Shown piece by piece: positions 56,319 to 64,000 of a stretch of DNA of 64,000 nt. Location: positions 186,001 through 250,000 of the forward strand of contig NZ_RHOH01000002.1 in NCBI RefSeq assembly GCF_003946115.1, given 5' to 3'. How positions within the stretch are numbered: position 1 is the stretch's first letter; each line of letters starts with the position of its first letter. The notes under the pieces are model-generated. The model was not told the origin of the DNA. It made no database searches and worked only from the letters and a program-made list of their open reading frames with translations. The DNA is from Lacticaseibacillus daqingensis. GTDB taxonomy: Bacteria > Bacillota > Bacilli > Lactobacillales > Lactobacillaceae. Position numbers and translations under genes: made by a program.

Positions 56319-57686
56319 ATGAAATCAATCACAACGTATCAGAACAAGAAGGTCCTCGTCCTCGGTTTGGCTAAAAGTGGCGTCAATGCTGCGCGGCTGT
56401 TACATCGGCTGGGGGCATTGGTGACGGTCAATGACAAGCAGGACTTCGAGGCCAACAAGCAAGCCCAGGAATTGTTGGCGGATGGCATTAAAGTGATCAC
56501 CGGAAGCCATCCGGTGGCGCTACTCGATGAGGATTTCACCCTGATGGTCAAAAACCCGGGGATCCCTTACAGCAACCCGATGGTGCAACGTGCTGAGGCT
56601 CTGCACATCCCCATCATCACGGAGCCTGAGTTGGCGTACCAAGTCTCTGATGCGCACTGGATCGGTGTGACCGGCAGCAACGGCAAAACGACGACCACGA
56701 CCCTGATCGGGCTGATGCTCAACGAGGGAGCGACTGTGGGGCACGCATACGACGCCGGCAACATCGGTATTCCGGTGTCGGCAGTCGCCCAAAAAGCGAC
56801 CGCGGCCGATACGATCGTCGCGGAGCTGTCCAGCTTTCAGCTTTGTGGCGCGCAGACCCTGCACCCGCACATTGCGGTACTGACCAACATCTATGAGGCC
56901 CACTTGGACTATCACGGGGACCGTGCTCATTATGTTGCGGCCAAGATGCGGCTGACTCAGAATCAGACCTCAGCGGATTACTTTGTGATGAACTGGGACT
57001 TGCCGGAGATGCACACGCTGGCTAAGCAGAGCCACGCCACCATCGTGCCCTTCTCCCGGCAAAACGCGGCTGGGGCGCGGGCCACATTCGATGGCGTTAA
57101 CCTGTGCTTTGACGGCACGCCGATCATGCCGGCGGCTGAGTTACAGATCCCAGGCGACCACAACATCGAAAACGCGCTGGCGGCCATTGCGGCGGCCAAG
57201 CTCAGTGGGGTGGCCGATGACGCTATTCGGACCGTTTTGCGCCGCTTCACCGGCGTCAAGCACCGGATCCAGTACGTGGACACGGTTGCGGGTCACAAAG
57301 TCTACAACGATTCCAAGGCCACCAATGTGGAGGCGGCCAGTGTGGCCATCCAGGCGTTCGACCAGCCGTTGATCCTTCTGGCGGGAGGGCTCGATCGCCA
57401 CTTGCCGATGACCGACCTGCTGCCGCTCATTCAACAGCACGTGCGCGCCATGGTGACCTTCGGGGAGACGGCGCCGCTGCTTGAGGCAGTGGCCGAGCAG
57501 GCCGGCATTCCGGCCACCCGCACGGCCAACGTCAAAACGGCGGTGCCGCTGGCGTTTGCCGCCAGCCAACCCGGCGACGTGATCCTGCTGTCACCGGCTG
57601 CAGCTAGCTGGGACCAGTACCCGAACTTTGAGACGCGCGGCGATGAATTCATCGCCGCCGTCGCTCACTACAAAAAGGAGCACTAA
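56319..57686 (+). CDS. murD: UDP-N-acetylmuramoylalanine-D-glutamate ligase
   Basis: The 455-residue ligase adds D-Glu to UDP-MurNAc-L-Ala. An N-terminal Rossmann-like domain (VLVLGLAKSGVNAARLL) precedes the ATP domain with GVTGSNGKTTTTTLIG (P-loop, about 116-131), ELSSFQL and the C-terminal VYNDSKATNVEA (about 327-338) with the carboxylated-Lys region before it. The ribosome site before ATG 56319 is weak (AGAAAGAAG at a distance); a TTG nine bases upstream is possible. The 50-base gap to mraY shows no promoter. Confidence 0.97.
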   Translation: MKSITTYQNKKVLVLGLAKSGVNAARLLHRLGALVTVNDKQDFEANKQAQELLADGIKVITGSHPVALLDEDFTLMVKNPGIPYSNPMVQRAEALHIPIITEPELAYQVSDAHWIGVTGSNGKTTTTTLIGLMLNEGATVGHAYDAGNIGIPVSAVAQKATAADTIVAELSSFQLCGAQTLHPHIAVLTNIYEAHLDYHGDRAHYVAAKMRLTQNQTSADYFVMNWDLPEMHTLAKQSHATIVPFSRQNAAGARATFDGVNLCFDGTPIMPAAELQIPGDHNIENALAAIAAAKLSGVADDAIRTVLRRFTGVKHRIQYVDTVAGHKVYNDSKATNVEAASVAIQAFDQPLILLAGGLDRHLPMTDLLPLIQQHVRAMVTFGETAPLLEAVAEQAGIPATRTANVKTAVPLAFAASQPGDVILLSPAAASWDQYPNFETRGDEFIAAVAHYKKEH

Positions 57687-57688
57687 CC

Positions 57689-58771
57689 ATGCGTCTGATG
57701 ATTTCTGGTGGCGGCACAGGCGGCCACATTTACCCAGCCTTAGCCTTGGTCCAGCGTCTCCAGGAGCGCGGACTGCTCGAGGATGTCCTGTACGTGGGCA
57801 CCGAGCGTGGGCTTGAAAGCCGGATCGTGCCTAACGCCAACCTGCCGTTTCAAACCCTTGAGTTGCAGGGGTTCAAGCGCAAGCTGACCGCTGAGAATTT
57901 CCGCACGCTCACGCTGTTTTTGGCCTCGCAAAAAAAGGCGAAGCGGCTGATCAAAGACTTCCGGCCGGATGTCGTGGTCGGCACCGGCGGGTACGTATCA
58001 GCCGGCCTACTGTTTGCCGCCGCGCAAAAACATATTCCCACGGTGATTCACGAGCAGAACTCCGTCGCCGGGGTGACTAATAAGTTTCTGGCACACTTTG
58101 TGGACAAAATCGCGATCACCTTCCCGGAAGTGGCAGCCAGTTTTCCGGCTAAAAAAGTGGTGATCACTGGGAACCCTCGGGCCCAGCAGGTGGCCGGCTT
58201 GACGCCCAACAACCGCTTGGCGGACTTTGGGCTCGATCCTAAGAAGCGCACGCTGCTGATTTTCGGCGGCTCGCGCGGGGCGCCCAAGATCAACGCGGCA
58301 GCGTTGGCCGCGCTGCCGACGTTCGGCCAAGCTGATTTTCAGACGTTGTTCGTCACAGGGAACGCGAATTATGGGAAAGTGAAGCCCCACCTGGCGCACT
58401 TGCCTGCAAACGTGCGGGTGGTGCCTTACATTGACGACATGCCCGGGATTTTGCCGGACATCGCACTTGTGATTGGGCGCAGTGGCGCGACCAGCCTGGC
58501 TGAGTTGACGGCGCTGGGTCTGCCCAGTGTCTTGATCCCGAGCCCGAACGTTACGCACAACCACCAGTACGTCAACGCCAAATCGTTGGCTGATGCAGGG
58601 GCGGCCCTGATGATCACGGAGCCTGAGTTAGACGCCAGCTTCCCCCAGACGATCATCGACCTCATGGACGATGACGCGCGCCTCGTGCGCATGACGCGGG
58701 CGGCCAAGGCGCTGGGTACACCAGACGCCAGTGATCAGGTGATCGCGGTTTTAGAACAAGTAATGAAATGA
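57689..58771 (+). CDS. murG: UDP-GlcNAc:lipid I transferase MurG
   Basis: The 360-residue GT-B enzyme makes lipid II on the inner face of the membrane. Glycine-rich loops GGGTGGHIYPAL (about 6-17) and GGSRGAPKIN (about 193-202) and the nucleotide site GRSGATSLAELTALGLPSVLIPSPN (about 260-284) are present. ATG at 57689 is 2 bases after the murD stop; AAGGAG lies within the murD end. Standard cluster position. Confidence 0.97.
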   Translation: MRLMISGGGTGGHIYPALALVQRLQERGLLEDVLYVGTERGLESRIVPNANLPFQTLELQGFKRKLTAENFRTLTLFLASQKKAKRLIKDFRPDVVVGTGGYVSAGLLFAAAQKHIPTVIHEQNSVAGVTNKFLAHFVDKIAITFPEVAASFPAKKVVITGNPRAQQVAGLTPNNRLADFGLDPKKRTLLIFGGSRGAPKINAAALAALPTFGQADFQTLFVTGNANYGKVKPHLAHLPANVRVVPYIDDMPGILPDIALVIGRSGATSLAELTALGLPSVLIPSPNVTHNHQYVNAKSLADAGAALMITEPELDASFPQTIIDLMDDDARLVRMTRAAKALGTPDASDQVIAVLEQVMK

Positions 58772-58780
58772 GGTGACACT

Positions 58781-59605
58781 ATGGCTTGGTTTCAACTGGG
58801 GCGCAAAAAGGCGGCCGAAACCGACCCGCTAACGCCTTGGGAGGCATACCAAGCCAAGCAAGCGCACCGGACCCGGGCCCGGCCCAAGCTCCCGTTGCCG
58901 CAGGTCACCACGCTGCGGCGCCACCACCGAACGCGCAACCTAGTGCTCGTCTTGACGCCACTTCTGTTGCTGCTGGGCTTTTTTGGCTACATGGTTTCGC
59001 CGCTGAGCAAGGTGGGGGAAATCACCGTGACGGGGACGCAGAACCTCCCGATCCAAACCGTGATCGACGCCAGCCAACTTGGCCCAACCGATACGGTGAT
59101 CGGGGTGGCCACACATCGGGCGGCCTTGGCCAGCCAGATTAAAGCGGCGGTACCGGAGGTGGCGGCGGTCAACCTGCACCTGACTCATCTGAATCGGCTC
59201 ACCATCAAGGTCCAAGAGTTCGTGCCGATGGGGTACGTGGTGAAGCAGGGCGCGTATCACATGATCCTCGAAAATGGCGCCATTATGCGGGCAAGTTCCA
59301 AGACGCCGGCGGATAACTTCCCGGTTTTCACCGGCTTCAACAACGCGGCTGCGGCCAAGATGGCGAAGGCCATTCGCCAGTTTCCGGCGGCGGTTCGCCG
59401 CACTATCAGCGAAGTGCGCAGCACGCGTGGGGGCAGTAATCCGTACCAGATCACGCTGATTATGACGGATGGTAACACAGTAATCGCCGACAGCCGCACT
59501 GTGGCCGAGAAGATCAGTTACTATCCCGCCATCGTGGCGCAGGTGCAGGCCAAGGGGACGGTGGACCTCGAAGTCGGGGCGTTCTTCACCCCATATTCGA
59601 AATAA
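58781..59605 (+). CDS. divIB: Cell division protein DivIB/FtsQ
   Basis: The 274-residue protein has a basic cytoplasmic head of about 50 residues, one membrane helix (about 52-72, NLVLVLTPLLLLLGFFGYMV), a POTRA domain (about 75-145, LSKVGEITVTGTQNLPIQTVIDAS) and the DivIB/FtsQ beta domain. With FtsL and DivIC it regulates septal synthesis. ATG at 58781 follows GAGGTG. It is the last gene before a separate ftsA promoter. Confidence 0.93.
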   Translation: MAWFQLGRKKAAETDPLTPWEAYQAKQAHRTRARPKLPLPQVTTLRRHHRTRNLVLVLTPLLLLLGFFGYMVSPLSKVGEITVTGTQNLPIQTVIDASQLGPTDTVIGVATHRAALASQIKAAVPEVAAVNLHLTHLNRLTIKVQEFVPMGYVVKQGAYHMILENGAIMRASSKTPADNFPVFTGFNNAAAAKMAKAIRQFPAAVRRTISEVRSTRGGSNPYQITLIMTDGNTVIADSRTVAEKISYYPAIVAQVQAKGTVDLEVGAFFTPYSK

Positions 59606-59668
59606 CAGGCAAAAACCACAATTTTTGATTATGTTTCCCGAATCGACGGGGTACAGACATGGTAGCCC

Positions 59669-59679
59669 TGTGGTAGAAT
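59669..59679 (+). promoter_or_regulatory. ftsAZ promoter with extended -10
   Basis: TGTGG-TAGAAT; the same TGTGGTAGA word as in the mraZ promoter, but single. The gap between divIB and ftsA (135 bases) is the longest in the cluster. Confidence 0.55.
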
Positions 59680-59740
59680 AAAACCAGTATTACGTTTTCA
59701 TTTAAAAAAATAATGTGAAATGCAAGGAGGTTCCGTCGCC

Positions 59741-61066
59741 ATGGAAAATCGAGCCTTGTACGTCGGACTTGATATCGGGACCACCTCAATAAAAGTGATT
59801 GTTGCCGAGTCTGTACAAGGCCAATTAAACATTATTGGTGTGGGCAGTCAGCGGTCCTCGGGGTTGTCTCGAGGCATCATCGTTGACATTGATAAAGTGG
59901 CCAGTGCCATTCAAAGCGCGGTGGCCCAAGCGGAAGAAAAAGCCGCCATCAAAATTGCGAGTGTGGTTGCAGGGGTCCCTGCGAACATGCTCCAAATTGA
60001 GTCCGTTAACGGCATGATCGCCGTGGGGGATCAGAGCAAAGAGATTACCGACGCGGACGTTCAAGCGGTGGCTGCGGCCGCCTTGGTGCGGAACCTCCCA
60101 CCAGAGCGCGCCACATTAAGTCTGGTGCCAACGGAATTCATCGTGGATGGTTTCGACGGCATCAAGGACCCACGGAACATGGTCGGGGTGCGGCTGGAGA
60201 TGCATGGGATCCTCTTCACGGTGCCAAAGACGGTGTTGCACAACACCAAAAAGGCCATCGAAAAGGCGGGCCTGAAGATCCAGTGCCTCGTTGTGGACCC
60301 ACTGGCTGCGGCGCAGGTCGCGTTGACCGATGCGGAACAGGACTTTGGCACGGTGCTGATCGATCTTGGCGGCGGTCAAACCACTGCGAGTGTCATTCAC
60401 GACCACAAGCTCAAGCTAGCGACCGTGGATCCTGAAGGCGGCGAGTACGTCACCAAGGACATCTCGGTGGTGCTGAATACGGACCTGAAGGATGCCGAGA
60501 AGCTCAAGCGCGACTACGGCACTGCCGATTCGCTGGCCGCCAAGGCGGACAACAGCTTCCCAGTCACGGTAGTGGGGAAGACGGAGCCGGCCCTCATTTC
60601 TGAAAAATATTTGGCTGAGATCATCGAAGCCCGGTTGACCCAAGTGTTCAACCGCCTCAAGCAACAGTTAGACCAGGCGCATGCGCTGGATCTGCCCGGG
60701 GGCATTGTGATCACCGGGGGCACCACGGCGTTGCCAGGAACGGTCGCGTTAGCTGAGGACATTTTCAGTGCTGAGCGCGATCAGGCCGTGCGCGTCAAGC
60801 GGTTTGTGCCTGATGAAATGGGCTTGCGCCACCCGGCCTTTACGCAGGCACTGGGCCTCATCACATACGCGGCGCAGATGACCGACATTGACGCTTTGGT
60901 GGCGAGCGTGTTGCCCACGCCAATTGACATCGCCAAGCCGATTCAGCCGAGCAAGCCCACGAAGGTGGCCAGCGCGCCCCAAGCGGCGCAGCCGGATGAA
61001 CCCGACGCACCCGTTGACAAGAAGCCGGGAATTTTCCACCGCTTCTTCGACAACTTCTTCGAATAA
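59741..61066 (+). CDS. ftsA: Cell division protein FtsA
   Basis: The 441-residue actin-like protein tethers FtsZ to the membrane. ATPase motifs: [18 protein letters not shown] (phosphate 1, about 6-23), [14 protein letters not shown] (phosphate 2, about 206-219) and [13 protein letters not shown] (adenosine). The SHS2 insert is about 85-165. A Pro/Ala-rich linker leads to the C-terminal amphipathic helix [12 protein letters not shown] that binds membrane. ATG at 59741 follows AAGGAGG with a slightly long spacer. Confidence 0.97.
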   Translation: MENRALYVGLDIGTTSIKVIVAESVQGQLNIIGVGSQRSSGLSRGIIVDIDKVASAIQSAVAQAEEKAAIKIASVVAGVPANMLQIESVNGMIAVGDQSKEITDADVQAVAAAALVRNLPPERATLSLVPTEFIVDGFDGIKDPRNMVGVRLEMHGILFTVPKTVLHNTKKAIEKAGLKIQCLVVDPLAAAQVALTDAEQDFGTVLIDLGGGQTTASVIHDHKLKLATVDPEGGEYVTKDISVVLNTDLKDAEKLKRDYGTADSLAAKADNSFPVTVVGKTEPALISEKYLAEIIEARLTQVFNRLKQQLDQAHALDLPGGIVITGGTTALPGTVALAEDIFSAERDQAVRVKRFVPDEMGLRHPAFTQALGLITYAAQMTDIDALVASVLPTPIDIAKPIQPSKPTKVASAPQAAQPDEPDAPVDKKPGIFHRFFDNFFE

Positions 61067-61083
61067 ACTTAGGAGGAACGACA

Positions 61084-62310
61084 ATGGAATTCTCACTTGA
61101 TGCACAAAATGATACGGGCGCGGTGATCAAAGTCATCGGGGTCGGGGGCGCTGGCGGTAACGCCGTGAACCGCATGATCGCGGAAGATGTAAAGGGCGTT
61201 GAGTTCATCGCGGCCAACACCGATGTGCAGGCCCTGGCTAACTCCAACGCGGAAGTCAAGATCCAGCTTGGCCCTAAGCTCACCCGTGGACTGGGCGCCG
61301 GCTCCACGCCGGACATCGGTCAAAAAGCCGCCGAAGAAAGCGAAGAAGCGATTCAACAGGCCCTTGAAGGGGCCGACATGATTTTTGTCACCTGCGGCAT
61401 GGGTGGCGGTACCGGGACCGGCGCCGCCCCGGTGGTCGCTAAGATCGCAAAGGACCTCGGTGCACTGACTGTTGGGGTGGTCACCCGCCCATTCACGTTC
61501 GAAGGCCCTAAGCGCGCCAAGAACGCAGGCGAGGGCATTGCGCAGCTCAAGGAAGACGTGGACACGCTGGTGATCATCGCCAACAACCGCCTGCTTGAGA
61601 TCGTGGACAAAAAGACCCCAATGCTTGAGGCCTTCCACGCCGCTGACAACGTGCTGCGGCAAGGGGTGCAGGGGATTTCCGACCTGATCACGAGCCCTGG
61701 CTACGTCAACTTGGACTTCGCAGATGTGAAGACCGTGATGGCCAACCAAGGAAGCGCGCTGATGGGGATCGGTGCCGCCACCGGCGAGAACCGCACCATC
61801 GAAGCAACCAAGAAGGCGATTTCGAGCCCACTGCTGGAAGTTTCCATCGATGGGGCCAAGCAGGTGCTGTTGAACATCACCGGGGGCCCGGACCTGTCCC
61901 TGTTTGAGGCCCAAGACGCCAGCGAGATCGTTGCCCAGGCAGCCACCAGCGACGTCAACATCATCTTTGGGACCTCCATCAACGAGGAGCTTGGGGATGA
62001 GGTCGTTGTGACCGTCATCGCGACCGGCATCGAAGAAGCGCCACTCAAAACCGCGCGTGGGGCCCGCAACGCAGAGCGGCCAGCAACCAAGCCAGCAGCC
62101 GGTCCAACGGCCAAAACCGCCGACGACCCATTTGGCGACAACTGGGACATGCGGCGTGAGCCAAGCCAGCGGGCTGCGGCGCCAAAAGCGGACCCAAGCC
62201 TGGATCAGGCCGAGAAGAAAGAATTCGATATCTTTGAAAGCCAGCCGGATCCAACGGACGGGGATCAAGGCGATGACAAGCCGCCATTCTTCCGCTTTCG
62301 GCGGCAGTAA
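61084..62310 (+). CDS. ftsZ: Cell division protein FtsZ
   Basis: The 408-residue tubulin-like GTPase forms the Z ring. The signature [11 protein letters not shown] is at about 106-116, with [13 protein letters not shown] at the start, [12 protein letters not shown] and the T7 loop region [11 protein letters not shown]. The linker (about 320-390) is long and charged, and the end [10 protein letters not shown] is the conserved peptide that binds FtsA and SepF. ATG at 61084 follows TTAGGAGGA, 17 bases after ftsA. Confidence 0.98.
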   Translation: MEFSLDAQNDTGAVIKVIGVGGAGGNAVNRMIAEDVKGVEFIAANTDVQALANSNAEVKIQLGPKLTRGLGAGSTPDIGQKAAEESEEAIQQALEGADMIFVTCGMGGGTGTGAAPVVAKIAKDLGALTVGVVTRPFTFEGPKRAKNAGEGIAQLKEDVDTLVIIANNRLLEIVDKKTPMLEAFHAADNVLRQGVQGISDLITSPGYVNLDFADVKTVMANQGSALMGIGAATGENRTIEATKKAISSPLLEVSIDGAKQVLLNITGGPDLSLFEAQDASEIVAQAATSDVNIIFGTSINEELGDEVVVTVIATGIEEAPLKTARGARNAERPATKPAAGPTAKTADDPFGDNWDMRREPSQRAAAPKADPSLDQAEKKEFDIFESQPDPTDGDQGDDKPPFFRFRRQ

Positions 62311-62345
62311 GCCGGCACACGAGCTGACGCACAGGAGGTGAGCGA

Positions 62346-62807
62346 ATGGCATTCGATAAGCTTTCAACTAAATTTAACCAGTTTTTTGCCATGGATCCCG
62401 AAGACGATGCCCCGCTTGAGACCCCTCAAGCGGCGGCGCCGACAGCAACGGCTTCAACCCACACCGAAGCGGCCCAAGCGAAGCCGTTTCGGGGAAATAA
62501 GGTGGTTGCGATGAGTGAACCGACGACCAAAACGGCCAAGATCGTGGTTTACGAACCCCGGATTTATTCCGACGCGAAGGAGATCGGCAATCACTTGCTG
62601 AATAACAAGGCGGTTGTCGTGAACTTCGATCAGATCGAGCCGGCCTCGGCAACGCGGATCGTCGATTTTCTGACGGGGACGGTTTTTGCCATCAACGGGG
62701 AGATCAAGCGCATCGGTGAGATGATCTTCCTGGTAACGCCGGCAAACTTTCAGATCGATGGCAGTTTGGCGGCCACGCTCGGCGTTGACGCCGACTTGCC
62801 AGAATAG
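62346..62807 (+). CDS. sepF: Cell division protein SepF
   Basis: The 153-residue protein begins with an amphipathic membrane-binding helix (AFDKLSTKFNQFFAM), continues in a flexible linker of about 45 residues and ends with the SepF core (about 60-150: KIVVYEPRIYSDAKEIGNHLLNNKAVVVNFDQIEPASATRIVDFLTGTVFAINGEIKRIG). It polymerises into rings and bundles FtsZ. ATG at 62346 follows AGGAGGTGAG. Confidence 0.95.
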   Translation: MAFDKLSTKFNQFFAMDPEDDAPLETPQAAAPTATASTHTEAAQAKPFRGNKVVAMSEPTTKTAKIVVYEPRIYSDAKEIGNHLLNNKAVVVNFDQIEPASATRIVDFLTGTVFAINGEIKRIGEMIFLVTPANFQIDGSLAATLGVDADLPE

Positions 62808-62818
62808 GCGGTGGCGCG

Positions 62819-63112
62819 ATGATCACATTTTTGTCGCTCCTGTATGATATCGTCAATTGGGGCCTGTACCTGTACATGGTCGCCATTGCCGTTTACATTC
62901 TGATGACGTGGTTCCCAGGGGCCTTGGACTCCAAGTTAGGCCGTCTCTTGGGCCGCATCGTCGAGCCATTCTTGGGGCTTTTCCGCTTCATTCCGCCGAT
63001 CATGGGGCTGGACTTCTCGCCAATCATTGCGTTTTTCGTGCTTAGCGTGATTTCCGAGGGGGTCAAGCAGCTCCTTTGGTGGCTGATTGCCGCCGCAATG
63101 AATCGGGGCTAG
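62819..63112 (+). CDS. YggT-family membrane protein
   Basis: The 97-residue protein has two YggT-type hydrophobic blocks, LYLYMVAIAVYILMTWFPGA (about 14-33) and DFSPIIAFFVLSVISEGVKQLLWWLIAAAM, joined by LGRIVEPFLGLFRFIPPIMG, the family signature. The function is not settled (osmotic and division roles have been proposed). It is in its usual place between sepF and ylmH and 11 bases from sepF. Confidence 0.93.
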   Translation: MITFLSLLYDIVNWGLYLYMVAIAVYILMTWFPGALDSKLGRLLGRIVEPFLGLFRFIPPIMGLDFSPIIAFFVLSVISEGVKQLLWWLIAAAMNRG

Positions 63113-63116
63113 GCTA

Positions 63117-63896
63117 ATGGACGCGATTTATCAGCATTTTCGCAAGTCCGAGGCGCCACTGATCGCGGCGCTTGCAGACAGCATCGGTCAGGCAGCCACG
63201 GAGTACCGCCCCGTTCTGACCGATTTTTTGGACCCACGGCAGTGGTACATTGCCCAAACGTTGATCGGCGCACATGGTGAGGTGCGGGCCCATGCGTTTG
63301 GCGGTTACCCTGGGGCTGAGCGCGTGCGCGTGCTGTTTGCCCCAGACTACTTCACCCCGACGCCGGGCGACTTTGAGGTGGCGCCGCTGGCGCTCAAGTA
63401 TCCGACGAAGTTTGCCGAGTTGACGCACAGTCAAGTTCTGGGCACACTGGCCAATAGTGGCATCGATCGCGCGCAGTTCGGTGATATCATCACCGATGGC
63501 GCCCGGTGGCAGGTGTTCACGACGCGCACCATGAGTGATTGGACGCAGCGCAACATCGATAAGATTGGCCGCATCGGGGTGCGGTTTGAGCCAATCGACT
63601 TGGCTGCCGTCGTGCAGCCGACGAACGACTGGGAGCCCGCCCAGCTCACCATGACGCGCGTGCGCCTCGACAGCCTAGTCGGGCACACGTTCAACATTTC
63701 GCGGGCGCGGGCCAAAGCACTGGTCGAGGCCCAGAAGGTCCAGCTGAACTTTGCCGTCAGCACCGCCCCAGACCTGGCAGTGGGACTGGCGGATATCGTC
63801 TCCGTGCGCGGGTTCGGTCGGGTGCGCGTTGATGCGCTACCGGGCGAAACCAAGAAGGGCAAGCAGCGCGTCTCGGTTTCGGTCATTCATAAATAA
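63117..63896 (+). CDS. YlmH-like S4-domain RNA-binding protein
   Basis: The 259-residue protein has the N-terminal YlmH domain (about 1-165, with GGYPGAERVRVLFAPDY) and a C-terminal S4 RNA-binding domain (about 180-245: RLDSLVGHTFNISRARAKALVEAQKVQLNFAV). Homologs bind the ribosomal P-tRNA/50S complex and help rescue stalled ribosomes; the division-cluster location is a conserved position. The ATG at 63117 is 4 bases after yggT; ribosome site weak (GGGGCTAGG). Confidence 0.94.
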   Translation: MDAIYQHFRKSEAPLIAALADSIGQAATEYRPVLTDFLDPRQWYIAQTLIGAHGEVRAHAFGGYPGAERVRVLFAPDYFTPTPGDFEVAPLALKYPTKFAELTHSQVLGTLANSGIDRAQFGDIITDGARWQVFTTRTMSDWTQRNIDKIGRIGVRFEPIDLAAVVQPTNDWEPAQLTMTRVRLDSLVGHTFNISRARAKALVEAQKVQLNFAVSTAPDLAVGLADIVSVRGFGRVRVDALPGETKKGKQRVSVSVIHK

Positions 63897-63928
63897 GCGC
63901 CGTCCGTGACGCTAAGGAGGAAAAGACG

Positions 63929-64000
63929 ATGGCATTGAGCCCATTAGACATTCATAACAAGGATTTCGACAGCCGCATGCGCGGTTACGACAAGGATCAG
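63929..64000 (+). CDS. divIVA: Cell division initiation protein DivIVA (N-terminal part, cut by window edge)
   Basis: The first 24 residues are inside the window: MALSPLDIHNKDFDSRMRGY, the DivIVA opening, with the membrane-binding loop and the Phe and Arg residues that recognise curved membrane. ATG at 63929 follows TAAGGAGG. DivIVA marks poles and septa and would position MinCD, which lacks MinE here. Confidence 0.93.
   Translation, partial: MALSPLDIHNKDFDSRMRGYDKDQ

Noticed and set aside
61093-62367. Minus-strand frame of 424 codons opposite ftsZ
   Set aside because: Shadow of ftsZ with no similarity to any family I know.
1-64000. Mobile elements, prophage, CRISPR, tRNA and rRNA genes
   Set aside because: No transposase, integrase or phage motif, no regular spacer-repeat array and no cloverleaf-like or rRNA sequence was seen in reading both strands.

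Overview
This window comes from the chromosome of a Gram-positive, low-complexity-genome lactic acid bacterium of the family Lactobacillaceae. The evidence is the gene content and order: a complete mraZ-to-divIVA division and cell wall cluster, minCD without minE, ezrA, mreBCD, liaFSR, T-box control of pheST and valS, a thiamine-specific ECF S component (ThiT) behind a TPP riboswitch, and a lipoprotein-type YidC. Coding DNA is strikingly GC-rich for this family (close to 60 % by eye, not computed), which would fit one of the high-GC Lacticaseibacillus-like species; that placement is an inference. No IS element, prophage, CRISPR array, tRNA or rRNA gene was found.

Layout. 1-9211: end of yidC, acyP, an SpoU-type RNA methyltransferase, an HD phosphohydrolase, an HxlR regulator, T-box-pheS-pheT, mltG, udk, greA. 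9212-11830: liaFSR envelope-stress system. 11837-15363: a small membrane protein behind an AT-rich island, then an ABC exporter divergent from an Rgg/MutR-like regulator. 15502-22115: tex, a DUF5692 membrane protein, a TetR regulator, an FMN-binding-fold protein, a YdeI/OmdA protein, an MFS transporter and an unknown protein. 22200-25181: an ArlRS-like two-component system plus MarR regulator, with an unusual repeat block and two tiny upstream reading frames. 25244-27938: a phosphosulfolactate synthase-like protein coupled to a histidine phosphatase, a membrane-tethered XRE regulator with a partner, and a small DUF6440-like protein. 28076-29346: rpsD with a highly structured leader, and a free methionine sulfoxide reductase.

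29524-45523: ezrA, cysteine desulfurase-thiI, rex, T-box-valS, an L,D-transpeptidase, folC, radC, mreB, mreCD, minCD. 45520-48162: a polar amino acid ABC importer behind what reads as two T-box modules in series. 48248-51139: cardiolipin synthase, TPP riboswitch-thiT, a 35-residue membrane peptide on the minus strand, and a small membrane protein. 51330-64000: the dcw cluster mraZ-rsmH-ftsL-ftsI-mraY-murD-murG-divIB-ftsA-ftsZ-sepF-yggT-ylmH-divIVA (cut by the window edge).

The functional theme is growth and envelope: peptidoglycan precursor synthesis (mraY, murD, murG), polymerisation and trimming (ftsI, mltG, L,D-transpeptidase), Z-ring control (ftsA, ftsZ, sepF, ezrA, minCD, divIVA), shape (mreBCD), and stress surveillance (liaFSR, ArlRS-like). 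Much of the interesting material is in RNA leaders: three T-box loci (one double), a TPP riboswitch, a switchable rpsD leader, and a MraZ repeat operator. Many promoters carry an extended -10 of the form TATGC-TATANT, and most units end in clear hairpin terminators, often shared by convergent genes.
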